NCBI GenBank assembly: GCA_003550275.1
Contig: QXCW01000002.1
Span: 1,364,001 to 1,428,000, forward strand
DNA length: 64,000 nucleotides
Direction: 5' to 3'
From: Flavobacteriaceae bacterium MAR_2010_72
GTDB lineage: Bacteria > Bacteroidota > Bacteroidia > Flavobacteriales > Flavobacteriaceae
The notes under the pieces are model-generated. The model was given only the letters and a program-made list of their open reading frames with translations. It ran no database searches and was not told the DNA's origin. The first letter of the stretch is position 1; every line of letters starts with the position of its first letter. The position numbers were made by a program, and so were the translations under genes. Of the stretch, positions 62,201-64,000 are shown in pieces.

Positions 62201-63251
62201 AAAGAATTTCACGAACGGCGTTACCACTTATTGAATTTTCACCTAGTTTCGGAAAATATTTATTGAATTGAAAAAATTGCTTGGGGTAATAATTAATACC
62301 CCCAAAGTAAGTGCCAACCCAAATCCCTCCTTCTGAATCCTTGGTTAATGCATAAACTGCATTGTCGGTTAAAGCGTAAGGATCGTTATAGTTCTTTTTT
62401 AAGTATTTTGAACTCGAATCCTGTAAATTATATATGATCAACCCAGATTCTGTGGCAATCCACAATTCATGGTTATCTACTTTTAAAAAGTCCCTAACGT
62501 ATACAGGGCGATCGTTTTTTAAAGGTAGTTTCTTAAATTGGCCGTTTGGGATATCATAAACAAGAGCACCATTGTTTTGGGTTCCAATGAAAATAGTTTG
62601 GTCATTGATTCCAAATAGTTTACTAATTCTAATGGGAAGTTGATTTCTAGTTTCAAAATGGATTTCAATTTTGTCAAACGTTTCGGTTTCACTATGATAT
62701 TTAAACAAATCGTTATTAAAACCAAGCCAAATGGTACCATCAGGTGTTTTGGTGATTTCTTCAAGATTGGTTGGTATAATATTTTTATAACTAACAGTCT
62801 TTTTTGATTCAATATGATATTTGAACAAGGTTAATTCAGCGATATACCAAAGATTTCCGTCATTATCATTTTCAATATCTAGAATGGGTTTATTTATAGT
62901 GCCTTCCAAAAGGCTAAAATCCTCTGTTATTTCATTGTACTTATATAATCCATTATCTGTGCCTACCCATAACTGCTCATTAAACTCGTGGAGACACTCG
63001 ATGAAGTTACTTCCTAAACTTTTACTGTTATCTGGGTCATTTTGAAAAATCTTAAAGTTATATCCATCAAATCTGTTTAATCCATCTTTTGTGCCAAACC
63101 ATAAAAAGCCCTTTTGGTCTTGGAGTGACGATAGTACTGTATTATGCGATAACCCATTTTCACTTTTGAAGTGCTTAAAATAATAGGACTGTCCCAACAA
63201 AAAATTTGACGACAGAAAGAAAATGGCCAAGTGTATAAAGTGCTTTATCAA
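59283..63251 (-). CDS. Hybrid two-component system regulator (HTCS)
   Basis: 1322 residues. Signal peptide, then 14-blade type periplasmic sensor made of Reg_prop repeats (GLSHNTVLSSLQDQKGFLWFGT, and many more to about 640), a Y_Y_Y domain (about 690-760), a membrane helix near 780, HisKA with His828 in FTNVSHEIRTPL, HATPase, a receiver domain with Asp1121 in IISDVMMPGTDG and an AraC-type HTH at the end (VADMIGFNSQVSFGRSFQRQF). All parts are intact. Such one-protein systems sense oligosaccharides and control adjacent polysaccharide loci; the divergent SusC gene supports this. Confidence 0.95.
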   Translation of the reverse strand: MIKHFIHLAIFFLSSNFLLGQSYYFKHFKSENGLSHNTVLSSLQDQKGFLWFGTKDGLNRFDGYNFKIFQNDPDNSKSLGSNFIECLHEFNEQLWVGTDNGLYKYNEITEDFSLLEGTINKPILDIENDNDGNLWYIAELTLFKYHIESKKTVSYKNIIPTNLEEITKTPDGTIWLGFNNDLFKYHSETETFDKIEIHFETRNQLPIRISKLFGINDQTIFIGTQNNGALVYDIPNGQFKKLPLKNDRPVYVRDFLKVDNHELWIATESGLIIYNLQDSSSKYLKKNYNDPYALTDNAVYALTKDSEGGIWVGTYFGGINYYPKQFFQFNKYFPKLGENSISGNAVREILSDQQGHLWIGTEDAGLNKFNPDSGIFTNYLPSLSPNSLSHNNIHGLFLKENTLWIGTFEHGIDIMDIETGRVIKHYTFDDGHGLSSNFVYTFYKDKQDELFVVTASGIQTYNSETDQFVLFEGFPEGIFYTALLEDHNGMLWAGTYWDGLISYDPKTKKRRIYKHLKGSPGSISNNAINGIFQDHNNNLWITTENGLNVYNYETDEFKTYSTKDGFPSNVFYSIIEDDENTLWVSTSKGLVKFCPDSNDLKVFTTANGLLNNQFNYNSAYKDNNGTIYLGSVKGMISFNPKQFIKNTFKPPIFITGIEIEKKETSLNTNIPNITNYITLNKEVTLKPDENSFNLDFTALSYTSPEMTEYWYKLEGLSNEWISLQKRHKVYFTGLSSGTYLFKIKALNSNGIWSEQETPLQITILPPFWKSNLAYVFYFCVIALLSFLSFRFYHQRVKAKNRSLIRELNNKKEKELYHAKIEFFTNVSHEIRTPLSLIKIPLEKILKKYDYSTELGEQLSIIHKNVDRLLNLVNQLLDFRKTEIESVSLTFVKINITELIKETFVRFSQSIENAKLNFELNLGTTDVYAYVDHEALKKILSNLFNNAIKNANKHIILTLSANEETLTMVIKNDGNLIPPHLRTKIFEPFFSSNLDSHQKHTGTGIGLTLSNTLVGLHKGSLRLDTSDATMNNFELKLPIHQEKEFHFYNPQKLEVQNNKEVPVNTMGIENNKETILLVEDNEDLLDFIAKDLITDYAVIKAANADKALEMIHGENIQLIISDVMMPGTDGFTFCEKMKTNIETSHIPIILLTAKTTYGAKIEGLESGADAFIEKPFSMEHLKVQVSNLLENRKNIMDYYSSSPLAHIRSMAHTSIDENFIKKLDDIIINNISDPNLGVEFLAEHMNMSRSTLYRKINSISNLSPNELINITRLKKAAELLKTGNYKIYEVADMIGFNSQVSFGRSFQRQFNMTPSEYLKNGTI

Positions 63252-63296
63252 GGTTTTTAATTTGAGTTGAAATTAAAAATTAATTTGATACTTACC

Positions 63297-63382
63297 GTGT
63301 CATAGTTATACAAATCATATCAAAATGAGTCATATTGCATTCAAAATTTTCCTTTTTGAATGAATTGTATAATTAATGACAC
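63297..63382. promoter_or_regulatory. Inverted repeat in the HTCS-SusC intergenic region
   Basis: GTGTCATAGTTATACAA (63297-63313) faces TTGTATAATTAATGACAC (63365-63382), a 17/18-bp inverted pair with one bulge and one mismatch, with a smaller inverted repeat CATTCAAAA/TTTTTGAATG (63338-63362) inside. The region separates the divergent HTCS and SusC genes and could hold the HTCS binding sites. Confidence 0.6.
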
Positions 63383-63449
63383 TATAAATCAATTAATGTG
63401 ATTTTTTATTTGTTTCATTTGTTTATGACCATACTAAAAAATATTTCAC

Positions 63450-64000
63450 ATGAAAAAAAATGTACCAAAATTTATTAAACTAACAATTACACTTACAATT
63501 TGTCTTTTTACGTTTATAAATACTGCCCATGCGCAGAATTTATCAACTGTTAGTGGTGTTGTAAGTGACGTTGATGGAGTACCGTTACCAGGTGCTAATG
63601 TTTTAATTTCAGGAACCCAAAAGGGAACAATTACGGATTTTGATGGCAATTTTGAATTAAATGACGTGCCAGCCGATGCCGTACTTGTATTTAGTTTTGT
63701 TGGATACACAACCCAATCCATTCCATTGAATGGGCTTTCTAGAATTAATGTTACCCTTTTAGTCGACAATCTTTTAGACGAAATTGTAGTAATAGGTTAT
63801 CAATCTATTAGGAGAAGGGATTTAACGGGTGCAACATCTATTGTTGATCCTTCAAACGCAAACAAAAACATTTCTAATTCCTTGGCAGAATCCTTGCAGG
63901 GTTTGGCGGCAGGGGTAACGGTCAGAAATGGTGGACAACCCGGTCAAAATGCCCAAATTGAAATACGAGGGACTTCAAGTTTTGTAAATTCCAATCCACT
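63450..64000 (+). CDS. SusC/RagA family TonB-linked outer membrane receptor (3' end off window)
   Basis: 183 codons are visible. Signal peptide (ending AHAQ at about 29), carboxypeptidase-like regulatory domain (STVSGVVSDVDGVPLPGANVLI, FDGNFELNDV), then the TonB-box-like LLDEIVVIGYQSIRRRDLTGA and the plug domain (LQGLAAGVTVRNGGQPGQNAQIEIRGTSS). It imports oligosaccharides together with a SusD lipoprotein expected downstream. Divergent from the HTCS, it opens a polysaccharide utilisation locus. Confidence 0.95.
   Translation, partial: MKKNVPKFIKLTITLTICLFTFINTAHAQNLSTVSGVVSDVDGVPLPGANVLISGTQKGTITDFDGNFELNDVPADAVLVFSFVGYTTQSIPLNGLSRINVTLLVDNLLDEIVVIGYQSIRRRDLTGATSIVDPSNANKNISNSLAESLQGLAAGVTVRNGGQPGQNAQIEIRGTSSFVNSNP

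Noticed and set aside
452-63769. Many open frames of 60-130 codons opposite or inside the genes
   Set aside because: They lie in other frames of clear genes and show no family motif or promoter of their own.
1-64000. CRISPR array or known anti-phage operon
   Set aside because: No regularly spaced repeat-spacer pattern and no cas genes; the only short-period array is GAACAC, which has 6-bp spacers.

Overview
The window is a low-GC piece of a Bacteroidetes genome, almost certainly a marine member of the Flavobacteriaceae. Evidence: a hybrid two-component system (HTCS) next to a SusC-type TonB receptor, a laminarinase-like GH16 enzyme with a type IX secretion tail, a bacillithiol deacetylase, a fused ResB/CcsA cytochrome c assembly protein, DUF4290, DUF2911 and TIGR03643 family genes, and promoters of the Bacteroidetes form TTG-N19-TAnnTTTG. 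The species cannot be named from the sequence alone.

Layout. (1) Positions 1-8870 are the right part of an integrative element sitting in the 3' end of a tRNA-Met gene (8870-8943). It carries the C-terminal part of a UvrD-like helicase, probably a RecQ-UvrD fusion; an SOS-type cassette of umuD, umuC, an unknown gene and an SRAP peptidase; two accessory genes; and a tyrosine integrase. Four GAACAC repeats of exact 12-bp period lie between the integrase and the tRNA and look like integrase arm sites. The left end of the element is outside the window. (2) 9.0-17.4 kb is housekeeping core: START-like protein, class IV aminotransferase, YqgE/AlgH, HU, fmt, recQ, an AAA NTPase, DUF493, DUF4290 and murA. 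(3) 17.4-23.0 kb is an inserted-looking segment with a secreted GH16 glucanase flanked by the true murA end and a diverged second copy of the murA 3' end, then a PIG-L deacetylase and an M20 amidohydrolase.

(4) 23.1-32.5 kb is a two-operon photoprotection and oxidative-stress cluster on the minus strand. One operon runs from an unknown gene and a TIGR03643 protein through folE, a frameshifted small gene, SDR, glutathione peroxidase, TspO and an SRPBCC protein to photolyase. The other is TetR, ABC1 kinase, flavin reductase and an NAD-binding/DUF2867 protein. Both operon heads carry nearly the same 47-48 bp promoter/operator, so they probably form one regulon. (5) 32.6-45.7 kb: type II NADH dehydrogenase, DUF2911, a Gfo/Idh oxidoreductase, an SSS transporter with a 36-residue membrane protein, a large PIG-L protein, MscS, a Maf/UbiA/KdsC-like/DUF2520 block and a truncated haemoglobin. 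Two genes here are each broken by a single in-frame TAA. (6) 45.8-54.8 kb: ccsBA, a DUF3307/SatD pair with a 28-bp tandem operator-like repeat, a HAD phosphatase, a MATE pump, a Cys/Met-metabolism PLP enzyme and bshB1. (7) 54.9-64.0 kb: tRNA-His, two paralogous M28 peptidases, a small membrane protein, DUF3108, and the HTCS/SusC pair that opens a polysaccharide-utilisation locus running out of the window.

The strongest candidates for something undescribed are the shared operator of the photolyase/TetR regulon, the integrase arm-site array with its misleading reading frame, the umuDC-X-SRAP cassette, the murA tail relic beside the glucanase, and the 36-residue protein attached to the SSS transporter.
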